This document shows positions 14,450 to 22,954 of a DNA stretch of 36,570 bases, piece by piece. The translations under genes were made by a program, and so were the position numbers. The notes below the pieces were generated by a model that ran no database searches, was not told the origin of the DNA, and saw nothing but the letters and a program-made list of their open reading frames with translations. The stretch is taken from the IMG/VR virus record IMGVR_UViG_3300017783_005439, positions 1 to 36,570 of that record. One strand, given 5' to 3'. Numbering within the stretch: the first letter of the stretch is position 1; each line of letters starts with the position of its first letter. The stretch is from a virus.

Positions 14450-15073
14450 TTATAATGTGTTATAATAATTATTTTGTTTTACTTGTTTTTCTATATCTTT
14501 TGGATGATATAAAGCAAATCTTTCATCTTCATGTAGATTAGACCATGTATTATATCCTTCTAATACTTCATGTACTTTATTTACCCATCTAATTTTGGGA
14601 TGATTTTTATAAATTCTCCATTGAAAATCAGGCCAATTAACCCAACCTTTTTCACCAACATTCCACCCCCATTGTCTTATGTATTCTTCAGTTAATCCAT
14701 TTACAGTATTAACTCTAGGTACTCTAATTACTTCATTATCTGGGTTACTTAATATTATTTCTGGTAGTAATTCTATTAGTGTTTCATGTGGTACTTCGTC
14801 TGCATCTATTTGAAAAATCCAATCACCACTACACATATCAGTTAATTTATTTTTCCAATTAGCAAAATGTCCATCAAATTCACCAGGTACCCAATATAAT
14901 TCACAATTAATTGATTTTGCTCTTAAATATTGTTCTATACCTTCATGACCCTTACTAATGTCATATAAAACTACAATTTGGTCTTCATGACGTTTATTCT
15001 TTAAAAGGAAATTAACTAATCTTTGAATTTCTACAAATTCGTCACAAACTGTTATAGCATAACTTATCTTCAT
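14450..15073 (-). CDS. Family 2 glycosyltransferase
   Basis: Starts MKISYAITVCDEFVEIQRLV, a GT2 beta-strand/helix, and carries WIFQIDADEVPHETLIELL with DxD (DAD) for metal and donor binding. WGWNVGEKGWVNWPDFQWRIY and KVHEVLEGY follow as in the WaaE/KdtX-type GT2 enzymes of lipopolysaccharide core, which share the HExLEG pattern. With 207 residues it is short. Acceptor unknown. Confidence 0.8.
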   Translation of the reverse strand: MKISYAITVCDEFVEIQRLVNFLLKNKRHEDQIVVLYDISKGHEGIEQYLRAKSINCELYWVPGEFDGHFANWKNKLTDMCSGDWIFQIDADEVPHETLIELLPEIILSNPDNEVIRVPRVNTVNGLTEEYIRQWGWNVGEKGWVNWPDFQWRIYKNHPKIRWVNKVHEVLEGYNTWSNLHEDERFALYHPKDIEKQVKQNNYYNTL

Positions 15074-15074
15074 C

Positions 15075-15917
15075 TTAATCTAAACTATTGATGTAATATA
15101 ATAATTTATCTTGAGGTTCCCAACCTAAAAGTACAATTGCATCATTATTTTCACAAAGAGTAGCTTTATAATTTCCTGGTTGGTCTTGAATATATCTAAC
15201 AGGACAACCAAATTTATGTTGGAACATTTTAGATAAATCTTTAATAGAGTAATTAACCCCTGTACCTAATTCCCAAGCATCATAATGTTCTATATTTTTA
15301 GTTCCTACTTTATATAAACCATCAACTATATCATCTACATGGGTAAAATCTCTTCTTTGTTCTCCATCTCCAACAACATCAATTTCAGCACCTCTATTAA
15401 TTCTAGATCTCCAGATACCAATTACATTACCATTTATTTCATCTAATGCTTCACCAGGACCATATACATTATAAAATCTACAAATTTCAACTTCTAAATT
15501 AAATGATTCTTTATATAATTTACAAATACCTTCACCTAAGTATTTATACATAGCATAAGGTGAAGTAGCTGGGTTATGATGTTTTGATGATGAACCAGCA
15601 TATACAACTTTAGCTCCTATATTATGAGCAAATTTACATACAGCTTCTGTTCCTGTTACGTTTACTCTATAAGTTTCGGATGGATTATCAAATGATGGTT
15701 GTACTCTTGACTGAGCAGCTAAATGGAATATAATATCATAATCTTGATGTACAGTATCTATTTCTGTAATATCACCTTCAAAATATTCACACCCTTTTAC
15801 TTTAGTATTACCTGTAGAGTAATTATCTAATGAATGTACAACATTATTTTCTTTTATTAATCTTTTGATTAAATTTGACCCAATAAAACCAGCACCTCCA
15901 GTTACTAATATTTTCAT
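15075..15917 (-). CDS. NAD-dependent sugar epimerase (GalE-like)
   Basis: Extended SDR of 280 residues: ILVTGGAGFIGSNLIKRL NAD site, IIFHLAAQSRVQPSFDNP, YAGSSSKHH active-site strand, SPYAMYKYLGE (Tyr-x-x-x-Lys), CRFYNVYGPGE and GDGEQRRDFTHVDDI, all as in UDP-glucose 4-epimerase-type enzymes. It overlaps the upstream zinc-ribbon gene by four bases (ATGA). A second, distinct SDR lies at 13429-14448, so at least two nucleotide-sugar changes may be made. Substrate not determined. Confidence 0.85.
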   Translation of the reverse strand: MKILVTGGAGFIGSNLIKRLIKENNVVHSLDNYSTGNTKVKGCEYFEGDITEIDTVHQDYDIIFHLAAQSRVQPSFDNPSETYRVNVTGTEAVCKFAHNIGAKVVYAGSSSKHHNPATSPYAMYKYLGEGICKLYKESFNLEVEICRFYNVYGPGEALDEINGNVIGIWRSRINRGAEIDVVGDGEQRRDFTHVDDIVDGLYKVGTKNIEHYDAWELGTGVNYSIKDLSKMFQHKFGCPVRYIQDQPGNYKATLCENNDAIVLLGWEPQDKLLYYINSLD

Positions 15918-16378
15918 TTCTCTTCAGCACTAAATATTCCTATATAATCTAAAGCTTCAATATAATCAGTTTCAGGAAATTCTTTTAAAGTACTCATATC
16001 CATTCTCCATTCATAAAATTCACCTTCTTTATGGGGTATAGGATATTTCTCTTTTTCATCTTCTTTAACAGGTACTGCTAAAACCCCAGCCCAATTCCAA
16101 TTTTCAACATTTTTTCCATTAGCAAATATCATACCTTTTTCAGGCATGTTAACTGTAGAGGGCATCCATATTTTTCCATCATCATCTTCACCCATTAATT
16201 CTTTGTAAAGATTTGGTAATAATTCCATTTGTTCATCAAAAAATTGAGTGTCTTTTTTTAATAATGTATTAGTAATAAAACCACAACCATAACACTGGTA
16301 GTTAGTAATTTCATTATTTACTTCTTGTACATAGCAAGCATCTGAGCCACATCTATCACATATTTTTAAATCATCCAT
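15914..16378 (-). CDS. Zinc-ribbon protein, unknown role
   Basis: The N-terminus has CDRC (residues 7-10) and CYGC (29-32), a four-cysteine zinc ribbon with a 20-residue beta turn. The remaining 120 residues hold aromatic and acidic segments (NWNWAGVLAVPVKEDEKEK, YEWRMDMSTLKEF) of unrecognised fold. It lies inside the sugar cassette between a methyltransferase and an epimerase. Conserved proteins of this kind occur in T4-like marine phages, from memory; role unknown. Confidence 0.65.
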   Translation of the reverse strand: MDDLKICDRCGSDACYVQEVNNEITNYQCYGCGFITNTLLKKDTQFFDEQMELLPNLYKELMGEDDDGKIWMPSTVNMPEKGMIFANGKNVENWNWAGVLAVPVKEDEKEKYPIPHKEGEFYEWRMDMSTLKEFPETDYIEALDYIGIFSAEEK

Positions 16379-16379
16379 T

Positions 16380-17003
16380 TTATTTTATTTTAATTGCTCC
16401 TATTTGATATCCGTTAATAACTACTTTATATAAATTATTATACATTGTGAAAAACTGTCTTACTCCTAATTCGGGTGAAGAAACTACGTGTGTTTCTTTT
16501 GGGTCTTTCCATCCAAAATCATCAAATATAATTAAACCATTTTTATTAAGCATTTTATTAGCATAGTAAGCATCTATAAAAGTATCATCTGCTCTATGAG
16601 AAGCATCTACATAAATAAAATCATATTTATTTCCTTCTTTTTCTAATTTAGGAAGAATATATTGAGAGTATCCTCTATTAATCTTAAAATTAATATTTGG
16701 ATAAAAAGATATATTATGTTTAAAGTTATTAAAAATAAAATCATCTTCTTTTAATCTTTCAGCTGTACCAGACATTCCAGATTCATCTAATGTTCCTCCA
16801 AAAGTATCTACTATTTCATAATTTACACCATCTTCTAAAAAATTTTCACAAACAAAACTAGTAGCTCTACCTTCATAACATCCTATTTCTAAAACATTTT
16901 TAATATTAAAATTTGCTTCAGTAAATAATTTATCCCATGATGGTATCATAGCATCAAACCATTCTTCAGTAAATTTCTGTTTTTTATTATATATAAATTC
17001 CAT
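16380..17003 (-). CDS. Class I SAM methyltransferase (Methyltransf_24-like)
   Basis: VLEIGCYEGRATSFVCENF is motif I (SAM binding), YEIVDTFGG motif II, and KYDFIYVDASHRADDTFIDA plus KNGLIIFDDFGW follow as in Methyltransf_24 proteins, where the Asp-Ala-Ser-His cluster lines the active site. Members methylate sugars and other small acceptors. It shares one base with the start of the preceding glycosyltransferase gene's stop. It likely methylates part of the glycan. Confidence 0.8.
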   Translation of the reverse strand: MEFIYNKKQKFTEEWFDAMIPSWDKLFTEANFNIKNVLEIGCYEGRATSFVCENFLEDGVNYEIVDTFGGTLDESGMSGTAERLKEDDFIFNNFKHNISFYPNINFKINRGYSQYILPKLEKEGNKYDFIYVDASHRADDTFIDAYYANKMLNKNGLIIFDDFGWKDPKETHVVSSPELGVRQFFTMYNNLYKVVINGYQIGAIKIK

Positions 17004-18298
17004 TATACTTTTTTTAATGTGGGTAATTCTAATCCACCTAAATTAGGCATATTTAATTGAACTTGTGTTGGGATATCAGCAACATTATCATCTAAAATAC
17101 CAATAAGTGTATTTTTCATAGCTTCAAAACTAAAGTTTTTTCTTAATCTATTAGATAGTGTTTTAGATTTAGGCGTCCATTTTTTGTAATTTTTCTTTAC
17201 ATCTACTAAAAAATGACCTAAATGACCATGGTCAACATCAAACCATTGTGATCCTTTAATTAACATATCTTTCTGTTGAGCTGATTCATGTATTTCATTT
17301 AATTTACCTCCCATCATAGGGGTTAATTTTGGATCTAGAAAATCAGTATGACCACTCCACCCAGTTGTTATTGTTGGTTTTCCTGTTAAAGCAAATTCTA
17401 ATAACGGTCTACCAAATCCTTCACCTTTAGTTGCTGATACTTGTGCTTTAATTTTTGGGTGATTATATATTTCATTCATTTCTGAATCTGAAAGATCACC
17501 ATGAATTAAGTAAATATGAGGTAATTTATTACCTGGTACGGACGTTTTAATAGAATCAATTCTTTTTTGTATTTCTCTTCTATCCATATGAGATCCCTTA
17601 CCAATACTAGTTTTTAATATTAATGCAGGGGCATTAGATTTTCCTTTAAATACTTCATAAAATGCTTTTATTAATAACCCAACATTTTTTCTGTCTTGTC
17701 CTAATTCTCCTTGCAACCAGTGTCCCACAAATAAATAAGCAAACTTTTCAGGAATATTATTGATATGGTTATATAGTTCTTGATTTTCAAACTTTTTTAC
17801 AGGTTTATAAACATCTAAATTAGCTCCTTCAAATATTACTTTAACTGGTGTAGTTAATTTAATTTGTGATTCAATATTTTTTTCTTTATCCTTTACTTGG
17901 TAAGTAGTACTTTCAAATACATTTTTAGAATGATTTGAAGATGTTAGTATTAAATCCATTCTATTACAACCTTCAATCCATTGAGGAGCACAGGCTGTTG
18001 TTTCAATTCCAGCTGTAAGCCCTATATTATACTTTCCAACTTTTTGAAATTCATTAGGAACAGTAACTTGACACCATATATCTGGTTGGGATTGCATTTG
18101 GGATACTATATATTTTTTTAAATAACTCCATTCTTCAAAATCATTTAAAAACCCTTTTCTAGTATCACCCCATCTTTGAGATAATATTTTAACATCATAT
18201 TTATTAGATTCAATTAAAGCTTTAACAAAATCTCTGCTTCTAGCACCATAACCTGAGTATGTGTCTATTGGGGCACTTATGTAAAATGTATTTTTCAT
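17003..18298 (-). CDS. Family 4-like glycosyltransferase (GT-B)
   Basis: The first half (YISAPIDTYSGYGARSRDFVKAL) has the N-terminal acceptor domain start; FAYLFVGHWLQGELGQDRKN begins the C-terminal Rossmann domain. ATKGEGFGRPLLEFALTGKP around residue 290 is the E-x7-E motif that binds the donor nucleotide, with PTITTGWSGHTDFL after it. With 431 residues it is full length. It is the second of two GT-B genes adjacent in the operon. Confidence 0.85.
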   Translation of the reverse strand: MKNTFYISAPIDTYSGYGARSRDFVKALIESNKYDVKILSQRWGDTRKGFLNDFEEWSYLKKYIVSQMQSQPDIWCQVTVPNEFQKVGKYNIGLTAGIETTACAPQWIEGCNRMDLILTSSNHSKNVFESTTYQVKDKEKNIESQIKLTTPVKVIFEGANLDVYKPVKKFENQELYNHINNIPEKFAYLFVGHWLQGELGQDRKNVGLLIKAFYEVFKGKSNAPALILKTSIGKGSHMDRREIQKRIDSIKTSVPGNKLPHIYLIHGDLSDSEMNEIYNHPKIKAQVSATKGEGFGRPLLEFALTGKPTITTGWSGHTDFLDPKLTPMMGGKLNEIHESAQQKDMLIKGSQWFDVDHGHLGHFLVDVKKNYKKWTPKSKTLSNRLRKNFSFEAMKNTLIGILDDNVADIPTQVQLNMPNLGGLELPTLKKV

Positions 18299-19729
18299 TT
18301 AATATATTAATTTATGTTGTAATTGTCTAGGTTTAAAATCATCATCTTGTAAGAATACGAAATTTTTTCTTGGTTCCCAAGTAGTAAATAATTCTTCCAT
18401 ACCATCAGCAAAAGTATTAGCCATTTTAACTGAAGTAAATCCTGCTTCATTACCTATAGCCCATTTTCTTCCACTATCTCCTATTTTTTTTCTTTTTTTA
18501 TCTGACATTGAATATAAAGTTTTAATATTTTCATATGCATCTCTATAATCACATCTACTATCCCAAATATAAGGAGTAACCATTGATCCTACCATACCTA
18601 AAGCTTTAGGATAAACAGGTAATACCCATTCTCCATGTTCAGTAAAAGTTCCATAATGATTAGATGGAATTTCTTTAGAATTTGTATACCATTCACCTTT
18701 ATCATCTACAAATCTCATTTGATCTTGCATGCCACCTGTTACATTAGCTATAAATGGAGTACCTGTAAGTAACGATTCAGTTAATGATAAACCCCACCCC
18801 TCAGCTGCTGAAATTAAAATAACAGCATCTGCCATATTATATAAATAATTCATTTGAGTATAATGTAACTTTTGATGAGAAATTAAAACTGTTTTGTCAT
18901 CATCTCCTAATAAATAACTTATTACTGCTGGTAAATCAGTACCATGTTCACTTCCTGGTTCTGTATGTAAGATAAATAATGCTTTGTTTTTCTGTTCTTC
19001 AGTAAGGTCATCTATGAATAATTTCCAAGCTGCTAAAGCATCAGGTATTGATTTTCTTCTAATATTTCTAGAATTAAAAAATAATATAAAATCTTTTTCT
19101 TCTCCTTTTGTAAATCTATTTTTAAATTCAATAAATTCTTTTGTTTCTTCTTTTAATGGGAAGAATTTTTTAGTATCTAAACCATGGGGTACATATTTAA
19201 TAACTTTATTATCTGCTTTTTCACCTAAAACAATTTTATTAATTGCTACAGTTTGTTTTGAAATACCAAATAAAGCATCACAAGATTCATAAAATTCTTC
19301 ATTATATTGAGGGGCAGGCATATCATCCCAAATATTTAAATATGCTATAGGTATACTTTTTCTAATTTCTTCTTCCATATTAAAAACCCATTGAAAATAT
19401 CTAGGGTCAGTAATTAAAAGAATAGCATCTGGTTTTTCTAGTTTAATAACTTCTCTTAGAATATCAGGTGTTCCATAACCATCAACAGGATATAATTTAA
19501 CATAAGCATCATCAATTCCTATATCTTTATTTGCCTCTGAAGACAAATCTGCTATTTTTCCTTTATCTGGGTGTTTTACTGATCCCGCCAATTGTGCCCA
19601 GTTATATCTATGAGCAGTATTTAAAGCAATTTCCCTACCAATTTGAGCAACACCAGAATGAACTCTAATATCATCTGTTAGTAATAAAATCTTTTTTCTA
19701 TCACTTTGTTTAATATAACCCTCTTTCAT
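18299..19729 (-). CDS. Family 4-like glycosyltransferase (GT-B)
   Basis: KKILLLTDDIRVHSGVAQIG starts the N-terminal Rossmann domain, VPHGLDTKKFFPLK the linker typical of GT4, and FILFFNSRNIRRKSIPDAL the second domain. ISAAEGWGLSLTESLLTGTP (about residues 303-322) is the E-x7-E donor motif, followed by FIANVTGG. It is full length at 476 residues. It begins the sugar cassette, six bases after the ribbon-helix-helix gene. Confidence 0.85.
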   Translation of the reverse strand: MKEGYIKQSDRKKILLLTDDIRVHSGVAQIGREIALNTAHRYNWAQLAGSVKHPDKGKIADLSSEANKDIGIDDAYVKLYPVDGYGTPDILREVIKLEKPDAILLITDPRYFQWVFNMEEEIRKSIPIAYLNIWDDMPAPQYNEEFYESCDALFGISKQTVAINKIVLGEKADNKVIKYVPHGLDTKKFFPLKEETKEFIEFKNRFTKGEEKDFILFFNSRNIRRKSIPDALAAWKLFIDDLTEEQKNKALFILHTEPGSEHGTDLPAVISYLLGDDDKTVLISHQKLHYTQMNYLYNMADAVILISAAEGWGLSLTESLLTGTPFIANVTGGMQDQMRFVDDKGEWYTNSKEIPSNHYGTFTEHGEWVLPVYPKALGMVGSMVTPYIWDSRCDYRDAYENIKTLYSMSDKKRKKIGDSGRKWAIGNEAGFTSVKMANTFADGMEELFTTWEPRKNFVFLQDDDFKPRQLQHKLIY

Positions 19730-19735
19730 TTATTT

Positions 19736-19930
19736 TTATTCTTTAATTTCTAGATTAATTTGATTGTTTATTTGTTTTCTAAAATCTTCATCTGTAAGAT
19801 ACAAAAAGATAGCTCTATCAGCAAGCTTTTGGAAACTAAATTTTCTTTTTACACATTCAATTTTAAAATTTTCAAATAATTTACTTCTTACTTTAACACT
19901 AGTTAGTGTCATTTCTTTACTATTTGTCAT
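19736..19930 (-). CDS. Ribbon-helix-helix-type DNA-binding protein
   Basis: A 64-residue protein with a short N-terminal strand (EMTLTSVKVRSKLF), a helix (ENFKIECVKRKF), a turn (SFQ) and a second helix (KLADRAIFLYLTDEDFRKQI), the ribbon-helix-helix order of CopG/ParG-type dimeric repressors. It lies just before the glycosyltransferase cassette and 22 bases after a 16-base near-palindrome at 19952-19967, a possible binding site. It may set expression of the sugar cassette; this is inference. Confidence 0.7.
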   Translation of the reverse strand: MTNSKEMTLTSVKVRSKLFENFKIECVKRKFSFQKLADRAIFLYLTDEDFRKQINNQINLEIKE

Positions 19931-19951
19931 AATTTTTATATTTTAATATTT

Positions 19952-19967
19952 GCATATACATATATGC
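19952..19967. promoter_or_regulatory. Near-palindrome, possible RHH operator
   Basis: GCATATACATATATGC is a 16-base inverted repeat with a single mismatch pair, lying between the nuclease gene stop (19973) and the ribbon-helix-helix gene start (19930). Small RHH repressors usually bind such short palindromes near their own start. No P-type promoter (TTTG-N20-TATATT) is present here, although TATATG elements occur in the palindrome itself. AT-rich sequence makes chance palindromes common. Confidence 0.35.
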
Positions 19968-19972
19968 GGATT

Positions 19973-20920
19973 CTAAAAGGTTGCAGAACATAGATGAGTT
20001 TTATTAAACGCACACCAATTACAATTATTGTTAGGATTATCAGGAGTTGGTTGATGATCTATTTCAGCATAACCTTCTCTATCAAATACTTTTGTTATAA
20101 ACTCATTTAAAGCATTTGTTGCTTTATTCATTTTTACTTTTCCAGATGCAGGAACAAATTGTTGGATCCTTGGTATTACATAATCTTCACTTTCCCATAA
20201 CTTACGTTTAACAATAAAAAATTCTATGTTAATTTTTTCTAATGGAATATTAAATGTCTCACTAAAAAACTTTTTATATAGAATTAATTGGAATTGTTTA
20301 TCTTCATCCTTTTTAGCCCATTTGCTCCACCCTTTTGTTGATGTTTTTATATCAATAATAGTCCATTCATCTAATGTTTCATTGTATAACACAACATCTA
20401 GATAACCTTGGTATACTACGTTTGTATAGCGTTTATTAGGTGTAATAATTATTGGTACCTCACAACCAGCTAAGTATGTGTTTTTCTTTGAAAAATATCT
20501 TGATCTTTTTTTAATTAGGTAATTAATAATGTTTACCCCATCTTCAAAAAATTCCCTTAATTCAACAGCATCACTAAAATGACTATTTCCATTTTTCTTA
20601 TACTGTACCCTATATTCTTCTGATAGTTTTTCTTCAAATATTCCAATAATATCTTCTCTATCAGCTGCTGCCCCACTAACATCATACATTACTGTTAAAT
20701 AGTGTTGTAAAGCTTCATGTAAAGCAGACCCAAACACAGTATGAATTGTAGGTGTATAGGTTTTGTGACCTTCTTTGTATTGGAGTGACCATTTTTTAGG
20801 ACACTGTCTAAACATAGAAAGTTGTGAATAAGAAACATTTTTCTGAAACGCATGGTTAATGGGTTCAGGATCATAATTTCTTACTAACTTTACAATAGCA
20901 GGAATTTTTTTCTTTGCCAT
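19973..20920 (-). CDS. RecB/Cas4-like PD-(D/E)XK exonuclease with Fe-S cysteines
   Basis: Residues 29-42 (SYSQLSMFRQCPKKW) resemble the start of RecB-type nucleases with the first Cys. TVFGSALHEALQHYL is the GxxxH helix; WTIIDIKTS gives the Asp-x-Lys catalytic pair; DEDKQFQLILYKKFF is the Q-x3-Y motif. NCNWCAFNKTHLC at the C-terminus supplies three cysteines that with the first could bind a 4Fe-4S cluster as in Cas4 and AddB. It degrades or processes DNA ends; in T4-like marine phages similar proteins lie near replication genes. It has 315 residues, and metal-site residues look intact. Confidence 0.85.
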   Translation of the reverse strand: MAKKKIPAIVKLVRNYDPEPINHAFQKNVSYSQLSMFRQCPKKWSLQYKEGHKTYTPTIHTVFGSALHEALQHYLTVMYDVSGAAADREDIIGIFEEKLSEEYRVQYKKNGNSHFSDAVELREFFEDGVNIINYLIKKRSRYFSKKNTYLAGCEVPIIITPNKRYTNVVYQGYLDVVLYNETLDEWTIIDIKTSTKGWSKWAKKDEDKQFQLILYKKFFSETFNIPLEKINIEFFIVKRKLWESEDYVIPRIQQFVPASGKVKMNKATNALNEFITKVFDREGYAEIDHQPTPDNPNNNCNWCAFNKTHLCSATF

Positions 20921-21322
20921 TTATTTCCATTTACCTCTGGTAACTAACATCGCTATAATTCCATAATTAGATATATCTACCCAACTATCAATTGATGCTT
21001 CACCAGCAACATAATTTTTACCATTACGTTTTAAGATATTCTTTAAACGATTAATTTTATCATTACACCTAAGCCATATACCTGTAAGTGAAAGATCTCT
21101 ATCTTCTCTAGTATTTAAATCTGATCCTAATGAAATATTTCCTAAACCATAATCCATCATTTTACTAGCAAATAAATCATATTGTTCTTTTTGAATTTTT
21201 TGAAATTCTTCTGCTAATTCAGGATATAATTTTTCAAAATCATTATTTTTCCTAATTGTATTAGGGTTAATGTTTTCTGCTTCTGGGTTATTTTCGTAAT
21301 ATTTTTCTACTGTACTGCTCAT
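20921..21322 (-). CDS. Nmad1/DUF1599-like protein
   Basis: The 133-residue protein has FASKMMDYGLGNI, then SLTGIWLRCNDKINRLKN, then DSWVDISNYGIIAMLVTRGKW. This K-x-x-D-Y-G ... R-x-x-D-K-x-x-R ... D-x-x-x-Y-G-I-I-A pattern resembles DUF1599, also called nucleotide modification associated domain 1. That domain is named for its recurrence near phage DNA-base-modification genes. Enzymatic role is not known. Its presence alongside FolE, QueE and a carbamoyltransferase hints at modified DNA in this phage. Assignment is from memory of the motif. Confidence 0.6.
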   Translation of the reverse strand: MSSTVEKYYENNPEAENINPNTIRKNNDFEKLYPELAEEFQKIQKEQYDLFASKMMDYGLGNISLGSDLNTREDRDLSLTGIWLRCNDKINRLKNILKRNGKNYVAGEASIDSWVDISNYGIIAMLVTRGKWK

Positions 21323-21546
21323 TTAATTAATTTTTTATTTTTACTAAAATATATTTTTAAGGTATTAATTCTATCGTCAGCATCTACTAACATAACAAGA
21401 GCTTCTTCTGCGTTTTTATAAAAATCCCCAGTAGAATGATCTCCAATACCTGTTGCTTTATTTCCTAAAAGTTCTAATGATAATAATGCTTTTGCTTTAT
21501 CAGCTTCGGCTGATGTTATTAACATATTATATAATTCTGAATTCAT
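21319..21546 (-). CDS. Hypothetical 75-residue helical protein
   Basis: Helical throughout: SAEADKAKALLSLELLGNKAT, a short turn with GIGDHSTGDFY, then KNAEEALVMLVDADDRINTL. The pattern of two helices joined by a Gly/His/Ser loop is conserved in small phage proteins, but I do not know a function. It overlaps both neighbours by four bases (ATGA) and lies between the gp62-like and Nmad1-like genes, a replication setting. Confidence 0.65.
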   Translation of the reverse strand: MNSELYNMLITSAEADKAKALLSLELLGNKATGIGDHSTGDFYKNAEEALVMLVDADDRINTLKIYFSKNKKLIK

Positions 21547-21956
21547 GTTTTTAATAGTTTGGTTATTTCTTTTTTTTCAGTTCCCATAGATAGTAGAATA
21601 TTTTTCACTTCTTTTTTACCTATAATGTCAATATAATGATTTGCTTCATAATATCCACATTCAAAATAAGTGGCTATTGTATTTAATAGTTCTTTATTTT
21701 TACTTTTAATATTAGATTTAATGTATTTATTCCATACTTTCTTTTTAGGAATCATATTACAATAAAAATTATAAATTCCTACCTTATCAGTAGGGTGCAT
21801 TCTTTGAGCTATATTAGCTATTTCGATATTTTTTTGCCCCATAGAAATAAATCTATGAACCATATAAGAATTCCAACTATCCCAATCATCATCTGTAAAT
21901 TGAGATGATGATGATTTATGTACTGTTATTTCATCTAACCAATCCCAGAGTTTCAT
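21543..21956 (-). CDS. gp62-like clamp loader small subunit
   Basis: MKLWDWLDEITVHK, WNSYMVHRFISMGQKNIEIAN, IYNFYCNMIPKKKVWNKYIK and EANHYIDIIGKKEVKNILLSMG form a pattern I recall from cyanophage and pelagiphage gp62 proteins (helical, PKKK-x-W-x-x-YIK centre). gp62 joins the gp44 ATPase to load the sliding clamp on DNA. It is 137 residues, shorter than T4 gp62 (187) but like marine relatives. The gp44-type gene is upstream in the same operon. No catalytic residues are expected. Assignment is by pattern and context. Confidence 0.7.
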   Translation of the reverse strand: MKLWDWLDEITVHKSSSSQFTDDDWDSWNSYMVHRFISMGQKNIEIANIAQRMHPTDKVGIYNFYCNMIPKKKVWNKYIKSNIKSKNKELLNTIATYFECGYYEANHYIDIIGKKEVKNILLSMGTEKKEITKLLKT

Positions 21957-22507
21957 ATGTTATATTGTGGGTGAGTAGATTTCCATCCTCTATAATATAG
22001 ATCTTGAGTAGCTTCATTTATACCCCAATATCCTTTTGTTAATCTATCCCAATGAGGAACTGATTTAAAATCAATAGGTGCTCTATTTTGGTAAAAGTTA
22101 GCCCATCCATCTATTTTAGTTGTAAATGGTGATGCAATGGGGTCTGAATTTAAAGTACCGTGTTCTACTCTTCCTAACCCAGCACAAGTCATAATAAACA
22201 TACCGTTAGGTTTTAAATGATTAATCATATTTGCAATTGTTAAATCATAAAAAGGATCATGTTCAAATACTTCAAATGCTGATACTACATCAAATCTTTC
22301 ATCACTTCTATAATCATGTCCTCTACCAACCCAACTAACATGCAGTCCGTCTTCTAGGTCAACACCCACCCACTCACAGTCTTTAATATGAGATGTTGGG
22401 TGGGGATTTCCATTAGCCGATCCTATATCTAACCATCTTTTCTTATAAAAGAATTCAGGGAAAAGACATTTAGTCTCATAAATAAAGTGCATTGGTTCGT
22501 GGTGCAT
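21953..22507 (-). CDS. Class I SAM methyltransferase
   Basis: WLDIGSANGNPHPTSHIKD is motif I with the glycine-rich SAM loop, CEWVGVDLEDG motif II, FDVVSAFEVFEHDPFYDLTI the post-II strand with the EVFEH signature of Methyltransf_11/23 enzymes, and LKPNGMFIMTCAG motif III. It has 184 residues and lies inside the replication operon, not the sugar cassette, so the substrate may be a nucleotide, DNA, lipid or sugar. Overlap ATGA with the gp62-like gene suggests coupled expression. Confidence 0.75.
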   Translation of the reverse strand: MHHEPMHFIYETKCLFPEFFYKKRWLDIGSANGNPHPTSHIKDCEWVGVDLEDGLHVSWVGRGHDYRSDERFDVVSAFEVFEHDPFYDLTIANMINHLKPNGMFIMTCAGLGRVEHGTLNSDPIASPFTTKIDGWANFYQNRAPIDFKSVPHWDRLTKGYWGINEATQDLYYRGWKSTHPQYNI

Positions 22508-22761
22508 TATGCTATAGTATGATCTTTATATTCATCTCTTAATTCAACTGGGATAGTTGATGTTAGTATTTTTCCTGTAGTAGGATCAAAAAATACAGGA
22601 ATAGGCATAATTGCATCCTCTTCAGCACCTACTACAAATTTAGATACTTTACGCAATAATACTCCTTGTTGAAAAATTACTCCACCATCAGGAGTTTCAA
22701 TTGATGTAGTGTTTTTAACATCTACATTCATGTTCATTTGTTGCTGTTGTTGTTTAGCCAT
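22507..22761 (-). CDS. Hypothetical 84-residue protein
   Basis: The start is glutamine- and methionine-rich (MAKQQQQQMNMNVDV), followed by a beta-type domain (GGVIFQQGVLLRKVSKFVVG, PIPVFFDPTTGKIL) with no Cys or membrane segment. The stop and start overlap neighbours by one and eight bases. It may be a small structural or binding protein; no family recognised. Confidence 0.65.
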   Translation of the reverse strand: MAKQQQQQMNMNVDVKNTTSIETPDGGVIFQQGVLLRKVSKFVVGAEEDAIMPIPVFFDPTTGKILTSTIPVELRDEYKDHTIA

Positions 22762-22954
22762 TTTTGTTTTTATTTTGGTTTTTAAAATCTATTATAAATC
22801 CTATCGCTACTAAAATATTTAAACCTACACTAGCGATTATTTCATGTAAGTCTTTATATACATTTAAACTTAAATGTACATGCCCTATTACCCAAAATGG
22901 GATTGCCATTTGTTGACTATACCATATTAAAGCAAATTCTATAAATTTCCTCAT
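22754..22954 (-). CDS. Small membrane protein
   Basis: A 66-residue protein with hydrophobic segments at about residues 4-27 (FIEFALIWYSQQMAIPFWVIG) and 40-57 (IIASVGLNILVAIGFII), and a basic Lys/Asn tail. The start overlaps the stop of the gp44-type gene (22954). Its occurrence in a replication operon could mean membrane attachment, but no evidence shows this. Confidence 0.6.
   Translation of the reverse strand: MRKFIEFALIWYSQQMAIPFWVIGHVHLSLNVYKDLHEIIASVGLNILVAIGFIIDFKNQNKNKNG

Noticed and set aside
22507-22761. Poly-Gln start as a repeat-expansion error
   Set aside because: Five Gln codons in a row fit the frame and its overlap with the neighbouring genes; no sign of assembly error.
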